Assembly: GCA_945787305.1 (NCBI GenBank)
Contig: CALZIH010000017.1
Coordinates: forward strand, 1-26,516
Length of the DNA: 26,516 nucleotides
DNA from: an uncultured Desulfobulbaceae bacterium
GTDB taxonomy: Bacteria > Desulfobacterota > Desulfobulbia > Desulfobulbales > Desulfobulbaceae
Direction of reading: 5' to 3'
Shown here one piece after another: positions 15,571 to 23,881 of the stretch. Every line of letters starts with the position of its first letter. The first letter of the stretch is position 1. Position numbers and translations under genes: made by a program. Under the pieces are notes generated by a model. The model did no database searches. It was not told the DNA's origin and worked only from the letters and a program-made list of their open reading frames with translations.

Positions 15571-16938
15571 ATGAGTGGAAGTAAAAAAGAACGGCCATTG
15601 TTTATCTGCGGTCAGTGCGGATATGAAAGTAGAAAATGGTTGGGTCGTTGTCCCGATTGCGGGCAATGGGACAGCCTCTCTGAGCAGAAGCGGCCCATCA
15701 GCTCTTCCGCCCGTCGGAGTGTTGCCACGCCCCAGCCATTGGCTGGGTCAAGCGGCAGTGGTCAGGATCGGCTTGTTACCGGTATAGGCGAGCTTGATCG
15801 TGTTTTGGGTGGTGGTATTGTTCCCGGTGCCATGGTCCTCATCGGCGGTGATCCCGGTATCGGTAAATCCACCCTTATCTTGCAGTTACTGGCAGCCCTG
15901 GCCGACGGTCAACGCAAAGTGCTGTATGTGACTGGTGAAGAATCCGCCCGTCAAATTCGTATGCGGGCCGATCGTCTGCAGATAGATGACAACGGCATTT
16001 TTCTGGCCACGGAAAACTGTGTGGAATCTATCATTACCATGGCTGCCGATATGTCTCCGGCCCTGCTGGCCGTCGATTCCATTCAGACCATGTTTAGCGA
16101 AGAGGTCGGCTCCGCTCCCGGATCCGTCACCCAGGTTCGGGAGTCGACCGCCCGCCTGCTTGCTTTGGCCAAGTCAACCGAGCTGCCGGTGCTCCTTGTC
16201 GGTCATGTAACGAAAGACGGGGCAATAGCCGGACCGAGGGTTCTTGAGCATATGGTTGACGCGGTCCTCTATTTTGAGGGGGATCGCGGCCAGGTGTTTC
16301 GCATCCTCCGCACGGTCAAAAATCGCTTTGGCTCCACTAATGAGATCGGTGTTTTTGAGATGAAAGAGGCCGGATTGGCCGAGGTCGATAACCCCTCGGC
16401 CCTGTTTCTGGCCGAGCGGCCGGTCAATGTGCCCGGTTCGGTGGTGATGCCCAGTGTGGAGGGAACCCGTCCCATTCTCGTCGAGGTGCAAGCCCTGGTC
16501 AGCCCTTCAAGTCTCGGCACCGGCCGGAGAACGGCCATTGGAGCCGACCCTCAACGATTGGCCCTGTTGACGGCGGTCTTGGAGAAAAAACTCGGGGTTA
16601 CCCTTTTTGATCATGATATTTTTCTCAATATAGCCGGTGGGATCCGTATCGATGAACCGGCCCTGGATCTCGGGGTGGTGGTGGCTCTGCTCTCAAGTCT
16701 GTTTGAAAAGGTTGTTGCCCCAACGACGGTGGTCTGCGGCGAGGTCGGTCTGGCTGGGGAAATCAGGGCTGTGGGGCAGATGGACATGCGGCTGCGTGAG
16801 GCCGACCGGCTTGGGTTCAAGACGTTTCTTATGCCTGAGTCCAGCCGCCGCCAGCTTGATTCCGTACCCAACGGTTCCATGGAGGTGATCGCTGTCCGTT
16901 CAGTCCAGGCCCTGGTAGAAGAGTTATTTCAGGGATAA
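15571..16938 (+). CDS. radA: DNA repair protein RadA
   Basis: A RecA-related, DnaB-like helicase that helps branch migration of recombination intermediates. It is 455 residues, the family norm. In order: a C4 zinc finger (C13, C16, C27, C30), Walker A GGDPGIGKS at 92-100, Walker B 'PALLAVDSIQT' around 163-173, the RadA-specific KNRFG at 250-254, and a C-terminal Lon-protease-like domain (about 270-455) including 'DPQRLALLTAVLEKK'. Everything expected is present. ATG 15571 is the first start that keeps the zinc finger at its usual distance; the preceding bases show no strong Shine-Dalgarno. It stands alone, with repeat R1 upstream and a membrane-protein gene 92 bases downstream. Confidence 0.96.
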   Translation: MSGSKKERPLFICGQCGYESRKWLGRCPDCGQWDSLSEQKRPISSSARRSVATPQPLAGSSGSGQDRLVTGIGELDRVLGGGIVPGAMVLIGGDPGIGKSTLILQLLAALADGQRKVLYVTGEESARQIRMRADRLQIDDNGIFLATENCVESIITMAADMSPALLAVDSIQTMFSEEVGSAPGSVTQVRESTARLLALAKSTELPVLLVGHVTKDGAIAGPRVLEHMVDAVLYFEGDRGQVFRILRTVKNRFGSTNEIGVFEMKEAGLAEVDNPSALFLAERPVNVPGSVVMPSVEGTRPILVEVQALVSPSSLGTGRRTAIGADPQRLALLTAVLEKKLGVTLFDHDIFLNIAGGIRIDEPALDLGVVVALLSSLFEKVVAPTTVVCGEVGLAGEIRAVGQMDMRLREADRLGFKTFLMPESSRRQLDSVPNGSMEVIAVRSVQALVEELFQG

Positions 16939-17030
16939 CCTGTTTGCCCGGAAAAAAATCCTTCTTGTCCTGTTGGCTGTCACTGTTTATGGTATACGAA
17001 ACTTGTAAGTATATTTAAAGAGGAGCATTC

Positions 17031-17642
17031 ATGGATTTTAAAACCCATTTTGAACAGAGTTGGACGCTGTTTGTCGCTCACCTGCCGGCGTTATTGATTT
17101 CCACACTTGTCCTGTTCGCGGTTTCCGTTATCTCTCTGGGTATCATGGCCCCGGTACTGATTGCAGGCTATATGCAATCCCTGCTGCTTGTAGTCAGAGA
17201 TGACCGAAAACCGGAGGTCGGTGATCTGTTTGGCCAGATGCGGCTTTTTCTTCCCTTGCTGGCTTTTATGCTCCTTGCGGCTTTAGTGATCTCTGTAGGC
17301 TTTGCCATGCTGGTGTTGCCAGGGATTGCGGTCGTTATCGGCTTGAGTTTTTTCTGCATGTACATGCTGCCGTTGATGACCGACCAGGAGCTGGGACTTA
17401 TCGAGGCCTTAAAAGAGAGCAGCAACATGGCCCTGCAGGCTCCAGTGGGCGAGCATGTTGCCGTTGTTGCTGTGTTTCTTGTTTTAAACTCCATTGGTAA
17501 TTCTACCGGTATAGGCGTGTTGTTTACCCAGCCCTTTGCCACTTTATTTGTTCTCTCGGTCTATGAATTGAAACGAAGACGTATGCTGCCTCTACCTGAA
17601 GAGCATACTGAAAAGACCCCGCCCCCGCCTCCGGGTGCTTGA
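17031..17642 (+). CDS. small polytopic membrane protein, function unknown
   Basis: I do not recognise a specific family. The 203-residue protein has several hydrophobic stretches, roughly 15-45, 70-100, 100-120 and 140-165, and ends in a hydrophilic tail with a run of prolines (TPPPPPGA). The layout, 'MDFKTHFEQSWTLFVAHLPALL' followed by paired membrane helices with a 'GY.QSLL' stretch, resembles small bacterial proteins with a DUF975- or GDPD-membrane-domain-like fold; this is only a resemblance. A strong ribosome site AGAGGAG lies 7-8 bases before ATG 17031, so the gene is surely expressed. Neighbours (radA before, radical SAM after) give no clear functional link. Confidence 0.8.
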   Translation: MDFKTHFEQSWTLFVAHLPALLISTLVLFAVSVISLGIMAPVLIAGYMQSLLLVVRDDRKPEVGDLFGQMRLFLPLLAFMLLAALVISVGFAMLVLPGIAVVIGLSFFCMYMLPLMTDQELGLIEALKESSNMALQAPVGEHVAVVAVFLVLNSIGNSTGIGVLFTQPFATLFVLSVYELKRRRMLPLPEEHTEKTPPPPPGA

Positions 17643-17810
17643 ATTTCTCCGGACGGATTGAAAAGCAGGCCCTTAAAAAAAAGGAACCGGGTACAGGGAA
17701 CCAGGATGTCGTCATCGGACCTGTATTGTTTTCATCTCTTGTGATCGAGCGTTGGATTATTATCTTTACCCTACGAACAATGTTTGCCATACAGCATCAA
17801 GGATAGCGTC

Positions 17811-18938
17811 ATGAACTGTTTTACCCGGCTTCATCGCCATGAGTTTGACGGTGTGGCCGTCTATGTTGATCCCCAGCAACCGGACTGGTTCGTTCCTTCC
17901 AGCCGAACCGATGGCTTGCTCAAGTCTTTGCGAAGTGCAACGACAGTTGAAGAGGGGATGTATCGGTATTGCAGCGAATATCAAGTCGGTCAGGCTGAGG
18001 CAAAGCATCAATATCAACAACTCGACCGATTCCTCCAGCAACGGGCATCTTCTCAGCCCTACCAGGGAAGAAGCCAAAGTCTTCAGCTAGGCCCGCTGAA
18101 AGAACTCTGGTTTCACGTAACCGACACCTGTAACCTGGCCTGTCGCCATTGTTTGTTTGCTTCTTCTCCCGCACAACAGGCGGCCCTTGACCAGGAAATC
18201 CTGCGTTCCGCTATTGCCGAGGGCGCAGCGCTTGGTTGCCGTCTTTTTTATTTTACCGGCGGTGAGCCTTTTGTATACCCTGAGTTCACCAACATTCTGG
18301 CCCATGTTCTGGAGCAGGATGCCGCTGCCCATGCAGTGGTGCTGACGAACGGCCTGTTGCTGAAAGAACATACGGAACAGCTCGCCCGGCTTGACCTCAA
18401 GCGCTTGCATCTCCAGGTCAGCCTTGATGGGACTGAGAGCGTGCACGACAAGTTACGTGGAACCGGCAGCTTTGCCGGATTGAAGGAGAACCTTGCCGCA
18501 GTCGATAACAGTGATTTGAGCCTGACCATTTCCGTGGCTGTCAATCAAGCCAATGTGGCGCAGCTCCCTGATATTGCCCGTCAGGCTGCGTCCATGGGTG
18601 CAAGCGGGCTTCACCTCCTGTTCCATTTCATCCGTGGTAAAGGCGGGGGTGACCAATTTGTTGAGCCGGAGCAGTTATTGGCACCTATACTTGAAACAGC
18701 TGCCGTCTGTCGGGAGTTGGGGCTGGAGATAGATAATCTTGCCGGGCTGCAATCCCAGGTTTTTACCCTGCCCGGAACCCGGCATGACTTGAGCAACATG
18801 GGCTGGGAGTCCATGGCGGTCGGCCCGGATGGCAAGATATACCCTTCACCCGCACTGGTCCGAATCGAGGACCTTGCCTGCGGAGAGGTTACAGACGGCT
18901 TGGCTACGGTCTTTTGGGCGGAGTTTTGTCGGTCATGA
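17811..18938 (+). CDS. radical SAM protein, N-terminal part of a probably broken fusion gene
   Basis: From ATG 17811 (AAGGA 8-12 bases upstream) this is 375 residues. The 4Fe-4S cluster motif C107-x3-C111-x2-C114 lies in 'VTDTCNLACRHCLFASS', followed by 'LFYFTGGEPFVYPEF', 'VVLTNGLLL' and 'LQVSLDG', a complete radical SAM core. The N-terminal 'FTRLHRHEFDGVAVYVDP' and C-terminal 'AVGPDGKIYPSPALV' match a family in which this domain is normally fused to an ArsM-like methyltransferase and DUF5714 (recalled from family knowledge). Here the frame ends at TGA 18938, soon after 'GLATVF', and the rest of the expected protein continues in the +1 frame. The substrate is unknown. The last six or so residues (AEFCRS) are probably frameshift product. 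Confidence 0.85.
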   Translation: MNCFTRLHRHEFDGVAVYVDPQQPDWFVPSSRTDGLLKSLRSATTVEEGMYRYCSEYQVGQAEAKHQYQQLDRFLQQRASSQPYQGRSQSLQLGPLKELWFHVTDTCNLACRHCLFASSPAQQAALDQEILRSAIAEGAALGCRLFYFTGGEPFVYPEFTNILAHVLEQDAAAHAVVLTNGLLLKEHTEQLARLDLKRLHLQVSLDGTESVHDKLRGTGSFAGLKENLAAVDNSDLSLTISVAVNQANVAQLPDIARQAASMGASGLHLLFHFIRGKGGGDQFVEPEQLLAPILETAAVCRELGLEIDNLAGLQSQVFTLPGTRHDLSNMGWESMAVGPDGKIYPSPALVRIEDLACGEVTDGLATVFWAEFCRS

Positions 18939-20832
18939 TCCATATCTTCCTTTGTATGAACAGTTGATGCTTGCCCTGATAGTTAAACAGGCGAAAAGCT
19001 ATCCCGACCAGGGGCTGCTGCGCCTGCGCATGGGTGATGTTCGATACGACTGCCCACAGGAAGAGGGGAATGAGGTTGTGTTGACGCACTGTAACTGCGT
19101 TGTTTCCCTTTCAGGTAGAGATGGCCACAGTCCGGTTCGTGAGTTCTATGGGGCTGCCGCCCGAACTGCTAATCTCGACATTGTCAATCCTCAGGCACCT
19201 GCCGGCGAGCAGGATGGATTTATTCCGCTGCAGGCAAAGCAACGCTCCTATGGTTGCGGCAGCCCGGTCAAGGATGCACAGCCTCAAGGGGGGGAAACCC
19301 TGGTCGATTTGGGCTCCGGCAGCGGTGTCGAATGTTTTCTCGCCGCCCAAGAAGTCGGTTCCGCCGGACGGGTTATCGGCATTGATATGACCGATGATAT
19401 GCTTGCCTTGGCGGAGTCTTCCAGCAAAGAGGTGGCGGCGGAACTGGGGTTTGACGCGGTTGAATTCCGCAAGGGTTTCCTGGAGGATATTCCAGTCGAG
19501 GATGAAAGCGTCGATGTGGTGATCTCAAACTGCGTTATTAATCTCAGCCCGGATAAGCGCAAAACCTATTTGGAGATTCTCCGGGTTCTTAAGCCGGGAG
19601 GCCGGATGGTTGTGGCGGACATTGTTACCGATGTACCTGTAAATGCCGCCGTTGGTCAATCTGCTCGCTGGCGGGGGGAATGTCTCGGTGGTGCGATGCA
19701 GCAGGATGATTTAGTGCAGATGCTTGAAGATAGCGGTTTTGTCGGCCTTCAACTGCATAAACGGTATCCCTATCGCCAGGTCTTGGGGAACCGTTTTTTC
19801 TCTCTCACCTACGAAGCCAGAAAGCCGCTGGAGAAGAAAGAAAGGGAAGAACAGATCCCTGTGGTTTATCGAGGCCCGCACCGGGCACTGCAGATGGAGA
19901 ACGGAATCTTGCTTGAACGTGGTCACGTTGCCTCTGTGCCGATTACTGAGAGCAAAAGTTTGGGTGATTCGGTCTTTGTTTTTGATCCCGAGGGGAACAT
20001 TACCAATGTCGAGCAGGAACCGTGTAGTTGCGGTGTCTCACCGGAAGAGGTTATAGCAACAAAAGAACGGAAACGGGCTGTCCCTATTCGTCGCCATAAT
20101 CAAGATTGCATGGTCTGTGGAGAAGAGCTGGTCTACAGTAATGATGCCAGTGAGCGGGCCTGTCATTTTTGCGGCAAGGTGGAACGAAGCAATAGTGTCT
20201 GCAGGCGAGATCATTTTATCTGTGACGGTTGTCATCAAGAGGAGGCCATTGAAGTTGTCCGACATATCTGCCTGCAGAGCAGAGAGAAGGATATGCTGGC
20301 CCTGTTGGCCACCATCAGGAGTCATCCGGCGGTACCAATGCACGGGCCGGAACATCATGCTATGGTACCGGGAGTCATTTTGACCGCATGCCGTAATAGT
20401 GGCGGCCCTGTGGAAGATGAAGATATTCTGGCCGGAATCGACAGGGGGAGTAAGGTGCCTGGCGGAGCCTGTGGTTTTTGGGGAAGTTGCGGTGCGGCAA
20501 TCGGTGCCGGTATAGCTGCCGCCATGATACTGGATGCAACACCGTTAACTCCATATCCGCGTCAAAGGGCCCAGTCCTTTACCGCAGCGATTTTGACCGC
20601 CATTGCAGAAATAGTCGGTGGTCGCTGTTGCCAGCGGGAAACCTGGCTCGCCCTGACCCGGACAGCTGCTTTGTCAAAAGAGTATTTCGGTATTTCCCTG
20701 CAGGCAGAAGACGTTCTTCACTGCAACCAGTATGATACCAACCGGGAATGTATCCGTAAACAGTGTCCGTTGTGGGAAAATAGGATGCAGGAGGCTGATT
20801 CTACTCTTATACCGATGACCATGGCAAGGTAA
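18829..20832 (+). CDS. ArsM-like methyltransferase plus DUF5714, frameshifted C-terminal part
   Basis: The open frame is 667 residues, but only the part from about residue 29 ('FGRSFVGHDPYLPLYEQ', near 18913) looks like real protein; the earlier residues overlap the radical SAM gene in another frame and have no ribosome site. SAM-binding motif I is 'LVDLGSGSG' (158-166). 'NCVINLSPDK' (234-243) is a hallmark of arsenite methyltransferase-like enzymes, and 'YGCGSPV' (141-147) adds a conserved Cys. Residues 427-468 form a zinc-ribbon-like cluster with seven cysteines (427, 430, 445, 448, 458, 465, 468). The remainder is the DUF5714 domain: 'HGPEHHAMVPG', 'GGACGFWGSCGAA' and 'NRECIRKQCPLW'. It is probably the second half of one gene with the radical SAM part. 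Arsenic methylation should not be assumed. Confidence 0.82.
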   Translation: MARYTLHPHWSESRTLPAERLQTAWLRSFGRSFVGHDPYLPLYEQLMLALIVKQAKSYPDQGLLRLRMGDVRYDCPQEEGNEVVLTHCNCVVSLSGRDGHSPVREFYGAAARTANLDIVNPQAPAGEQDGFIPLQAKQRSYGCGSPVKDAQPQGGETLVDLGSGSGVECFLAAQEVGSAGRVIGIDMTDDMLALAESSSKEVAAELGFDAVEFRKGFLEDIPVEDESVDVVISNCVINLSPDKRKTYLEILRVLKPGGRMVVADIVTDVPVNAAVGQSARWRGECLGGAMQQDDLVQMLEDSGFVGLQLHKRYPYRQVLGNRFFSLTYEARKPLEKKEREEQIPVVYRGPHRALQMENGILLERGHVASVPITESKSLGDSVFVFDPEGNITNVEQEPCSCGVSPEEVIATKERKRAVPIRRHNQDCMVCGEELVYSNDASERACHFCGKVERSNSVCRRDHFICDGCHQEEAIEVVRHICLQSREKDMLALLATIRSHPAVPMHGPEHHAMVPGVILTACRNSGGPVEDEDILAGIDRGSKVPGGACGFWGSCGAAIGAGIAAAMILDATPLTPYPRQRAQSFTAAILTAIAEIVGGRCCQRETWLALTRTAALSKEYFGISLQAEDVLHCNQYDTNRECIRKQCPLWENRMQEADSTLIPMTMAR

Positions 20833-20854
20833 ACAGATATTCCGGCGAAGAAAG

Positions 20855-21286
20855 ATGAATACAACACGATTGTTTCGGATTGTAACGACGATGCTCGTAA
20901 TAGCGGCAGCAGTATTGACTACAAATCCTCAAAATACATGCTTTTTTTCTACCGGTCTCGATCGGCTTGCATTCTCCTGTTCCAGCCCACAATGCGAGAC
21001 AACCTGTTCGTTCCTCAAGGGAATAAAGAATGCCTGTACCGGCTTGATTGATCATGATGCCGCAGCACAGTGCCGATGTGAACAAAGAAGGGTGTTCAGG
21101 CATGATGGTAGCCTTGCTGTCCTCCCTTCCGATGTGCAGAATAAAATTATTACGAAGACGCAGGTAGTGCAGCAAGCCTTGCCTCTCCATAGGGAATATC
21201 AGCGCGCTGTACCAATTGAGCCTCTGTTATGGCAGTCTCGCTCTCCTGTCCTTGATGTGTTGCAGAGCATCGTGTTGTTGATTTGA
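20855..21286 (+). CDS. small secreted Cys-containing protein, function unknown
   Basis: A 143-residue protein with an N-terminal signal-peptide-like segment (about 5-22, 'LFRIVTTMLVIAAAVLTT') after a basic start, so it is probably exported. Six cysteines lie between 29 and 75, spaced as in a disulfide- or metal-binding region (for example 'CSSPQCETTC' and 'CRCEQ'). The C-terminus ends with a short hydrophobic 'VLDVLQSIVLLI'. I do not recognise a family. It starts 22 bases after the methyltransferase/DUF5714 gene and could be in the same transcript. Its weak ribosome site (GAAGAAAG) and ATG fit a real gene, but no homology supports it here. Confidence 0.55.
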   Translation: MNTTRLFRIVTTMLVIAAAVLTTNPQNTCFFSTGLDRLAFSCSSPQCETTCSFLKGIKNACTGLIDHDAAAQCRCEQRRVFRHDGSLAVLPSDVQNKIITKTQVVQQALPLHREYQRAVPIEPLLWQSRSPVLDVLQSIVLLI

Positions 21287-21380
21287 TACGGTTCGTTGCT
21301 CTTAACGGTGTGGTGGTAATGTAATATAAATAGTATTTATTTGGGTAATAAGATTCTGAATATTTTTAATAGTGAGAGTT

Positions 21381-21968
21381 ATGAAAAAGGATAAATTTGA
21401 AGGATATGTGAAAAAAGAAACCATGTATATGGTGATCGGTGTTGCTTTGCTGGTCGGTTTCCTCAGCGGGGTGGTGTTCACTGTTTTTAAAGCGCCCGGA
21501 GGGGATAGTGCTTCATCTCCCCAGGTAAGTCAAAACCAGAGTGGGGGCCATGATCTGTCAGTGGCGGAAAAGCAGGTTGCCGACACCCCCAATGACCCGG
21601 AAGCCTGGACTCATCTTGGCAATGCGTATTTCGATTCCGATCAGCCGAAGAAGGCTATAAAAGCCTATACCAAATCCCTTGAACTGGCACCGGGGAACCC
21701 TAATGTCTTGACTGATCTTGGGGTGATGTACCGGCGAAGCGGCGAACCGGACAAAGCTCTTGCCTCCTTTGACAAAGCGATCGCCGCCTCTCCTACCCAT
21801 GAACAGTCAAGGCTCAACAAAGGGGTCGTACTGATGTTTGACAAACAGGATCAGGCAGCGGCGTTTAAGGCCTGGGAAGAACTGCTTGCAATGAATCCCA
21901 TGGTCAAGATTCCGAACGGGCAACTGCTCAAGGATTTTATGCAGGAGCTACAGAAAAACAGTCAGTAA
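21381..21968 (+). CDS. membrane-anchored TPR-repeat protein
   Basis: From ATG 21381 it is 195 residues: a cytoplasmic N-terminus, one membrane segment (about 15-37), a low-complexity linker (40-60), then three TPR units at about 72-105, 106-139 and 140-174 with the usual W-LG-Y/A-P spacing ('AWTHLGNAYFDSDQPKKAI', 'VLTDLGVMYRRSGEPDKAL'). TPRs bind partner proteins. The overall plan resembles NrfG/CcmI-like assembly factors for cytochrome c, but nothing nearby confirms that. GTG 21372 is an in-frame alternative start; 21381 is preferred because the GAGAG stretch then serves as the ribosome site. A good terminator follows at 21982. Confidence 0.85.
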   Translation: MKKDKFEGYVKKETMYMVIGVALLVGFLSGVVFTVFKAPGGDSASSPQVSQNQSGGHDLSVAEKQVADTPNDPEAWTHLGNAYFDSDQPKKAIKAYTKSLELAPGNPNVLTDLGVMYRRSGEPDKALASFDKAIAASPTHEQSRLNKGVVLMFDKQDQAAAFKAWEELLAMNPMVKIPNGQLLKDFMQELQKNSQ

Positions 21969-21981
21969 TGGAGTTCTTGTC

Positions 21982-22002
21982 GGGGCCGCTCTTGGCGGTC
22001 CC
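21982..22002 (+). terminator. hairpin terminator after the TPR gene
   Basis: GGGGCCGC (21982-21989) and GCGGTCCC (21995-22002) form an 8-bp stem, with one G-T pair, around a 5-base loop. It lies 14 bases after the TPR-protein stop. The following T content is only moderate, so the termination signal may be partial. It separates the plus-strand genes from the convergent metW. Confidence 0.6.
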
Positions 22003-22089
22003 TGATTCCTTGTATTTATACTTTTGTGTTGTTGGGCCTGCCATTATATGGGGGACTTGATCCCAGAAAAGGGGCCCGGCGGGGATTGA

Positions 22090-22740
22090 TTAGAAGGAGC
22101 CCCCATCCTTCTTTTGTGAGGCTTCCAGGAGAAAAATACCATAGGTGGCCCGCCAGTCAGGCAGCAGATGGACGACTTGGCCGAACCGCTCGTTTTTCTT
22201 GCTGTTCAGGGCAACTTCTTTAATGATGGTTGCATTGATTGTCCGGATAAATTTTTTGAAATCCTTGATGGAAATGACCCGGATATTGGGGGTGTTGTAC
22301 CATTCATAGGGAAGGTGCTCGTTTTTCGGGGCAACCCCGTAACAGAGCAGTTGCATGCGGACCCGCCAGTGGCTGAAGTTGGGAAAGCTGACAATGATCT
22401 TGCTGCCGATATCGAGTAACCTCATGATCAGCTTGTCCGGCTCGTAAACCTGCTGCAGGGTTTGGCTGAGAATACAGTAATCAAAATGGTTGTGCGGATA
22501 TTGAAGGACATCTTCATTAAAATTTTCGTGCAGGACGCTCAATCCCCGGCTGATGCAGATGGCAGCCTTTTTTTCATCCGCCTCGATCCCCACCCCTTGT
22601 ACCTGCTTTTCCCTCTCTAAATAATATAATAGATCGCCTTGTCCGCAACCCAGGTCAAGCACTCGGCTCTGCGGGGCGACCCAGGAGGAAATCACCTGCA
22701 GGTCAGAGCGCATCGCCTTATCGTTATTGTCTACGGTCAT
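22090..22740 (-). CDS. metW: methionine biosynthesis protein MetW
   Basis: A 216-residue class I SAM-methyltransferase-like protein. The SAM motif 'VLDLGCGQGDLLYYL' is at about 27-41, followed by 'GVGIEADEKK', 'FDYCILSQTLQQVYEPDKL' and 'PNFSHWRVRMQLL', all typical of MetW. In many proteobacteria metW is fused or overlaps with metX and is needed for full homoserine acylation activity, although MetW's own reaction is not settled. Here the genes overlap by 4 bases (22737-22740). GGAG lies close before the ATG within the end of metX. It is the last gene of the metY-metX-metW unit and converges on the TPR gene. Confidence 0.93.
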   Translation of the reverse strand: MTVDNNDKAMRSDLQVISSWVAPQSRVLDLGCGQGDLLYYLEREKQVQGVGIEADEKKAAICISRGLSVLHENFNEDVLQYPHNHFDYCILSQTLQQVYEPDKLIMRLLDIGSKIIVSFPNFSHWRVRMQLLCYGVAPKNEHLPYEWYNTPNIRVISIKDFKKFIRTINATIIKEVALNSKKNERFGQVVHLLPDWRATYGIFLLEASQKKDGGSF

Positions 22741-23861
22741 GCGGTTTTCGCTCCATCGAGAAATCCACGGATGAGTGTTGTCAACCGCTTGTTCGGTAGT
22801 AAAAAAGCATCATGACCGCAGTCGGCATGGATTTCACAGAAGCTGACGTTACAACCGTTTCGCTTCAGCGCCTGTACAAGTTCTCTGGATTGATATGTCG
22901 GGTACAGCCAGTCGGAAGTAAAGGAGACAACAAGGAATTTTATGGGCGCCTTTTCCAGGCGGTTAATGGTTGCCTCTTTTTCATTATTGAGATCGAAATA
23001 ATCGGACGCTTTGGTGATATAGAGCAGCGAGTTGGCATCGAACCTGCGGACGAATTTTGTTCCCTGATAATTGAGATAGCTTTCCACTTGAAAATCACTT
23101 TCAAACCGAAAGGACAGGTCTTCACGTTCCTGGAGTTTGCGACCGAATTTACGGTGCATGGCCTTGTCGGAAAGGTAGGTGATATGTCCGACCATTCGGG
23201 CCACTGCAAGACCGAGTTCAGGAGGGTCGTCATCCGGGTATTTTCCCTTTCTCCATTTTGGATCGGCCATAATGGCCTGTCGGGCCACCTCGTTAAAAGC
23301 TATACAGAGGGCTGAATGGCGCATGGTAGTTGCCAGGGGTATGGCGGTTCGAACCATCTCCGGGTAACTGACGCACCACTGCAAAACCTGCATGCCGCCG
23401 ACTGAGCCTCCAATCACAGCATACAGACGACTGATGCCGAGATGATCGATCAGGCTTTTTTGTGCCCTGACCATATCACCAATGGTGACCATGGGAAAAT
23501 CGAGGCCATAGGGTTTTCCGGTTTCAGGATTTGGAGAGCCTGGCCCGGTGGAGCCGCAGCAACTGCCGAGAATGTTTGAGCAGATGACAAAGTACTTGTC
23601 AGTGTCAATCCCCAGGCCCGGACCGACCATGGCCTCCCACCACCCTGGGCCATCGTCCCTGCCGCCTGTATGAGCATGGTTGGCCACGTGGGAGTTGCCG
23701 GAAAACGCGTGTAAAATGAGAATCGCGTTGGACCGGTCCGCGTTGAGGCTGCCATGGGTTTCATAGGCCAGGGTCACTGGGCCAAGGCTGCGTCCGCTGT
23801 CTAGTTGCAGCGGTTCACCGTTATCGGCAAAGGTGAAATATTGCCAAGGATCTGTTGTCAT
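22737..23861 (-). CDS. metX: homoserine O-acyltransferase MetX
   Basis: An alpha/beta hydrolase-fold enzyme of 374 residues that activates homoserine with an acyl group from acyl-CoA. Catalytic S153 is in 'AVIGGSVGGMQVLQW', D317 precedes 'WLYPTYQS', and H350 is in 'CGHDAFLLP', so the Ser-Asp-His triad is complete. 'ALSGNSHVA'-type residues occur as 'HAFSGNSHVA' (51-60). Whether acetyl- or succinyl-CoA is used cannot be decided by eye; metY downstream in the pathway favours O-acetylhomoserine. It starts 20 bases after metY and overlaps metW, so all three are co-transcribed. The ribosome site is weak. Confidence 0.94.
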   Translation of the reverse strand: MTTDPWQYFTFADNGEPLQLDSGRSLGPVTLAYETHGSLNADRSNAILILHAFSGNSHVANHAHTGGRDDGPGWWEAMVGPGLGIDTDKYFVICSNILGSCCGSTGPGSPNPETGKPYGLDFPMVTIGDMVRAQKSLIDHLGISRLYAVIGGSVGGMQVLQWCVSYPEMVRTAIPLATTMRHSALCIAFNEVARQAIMADPKWRKGKYPDDDPPELGLAVARMVGHITYLSDKAMHRKFGRKLQEREDLSFRFESDFQVESYLNYQGTKFVRRFDANSLLYITKASDYFDLNNEKEATINRLEKAPIKFLVVSFTSDWLYPTYQSRELVQALKRNGCNVSFCEIHADCGHDAFLLPNKRLTTLIRGFLDGAKTA

Positions 23862-23881
23862 GGATGGTATTCCGGCTGTCG

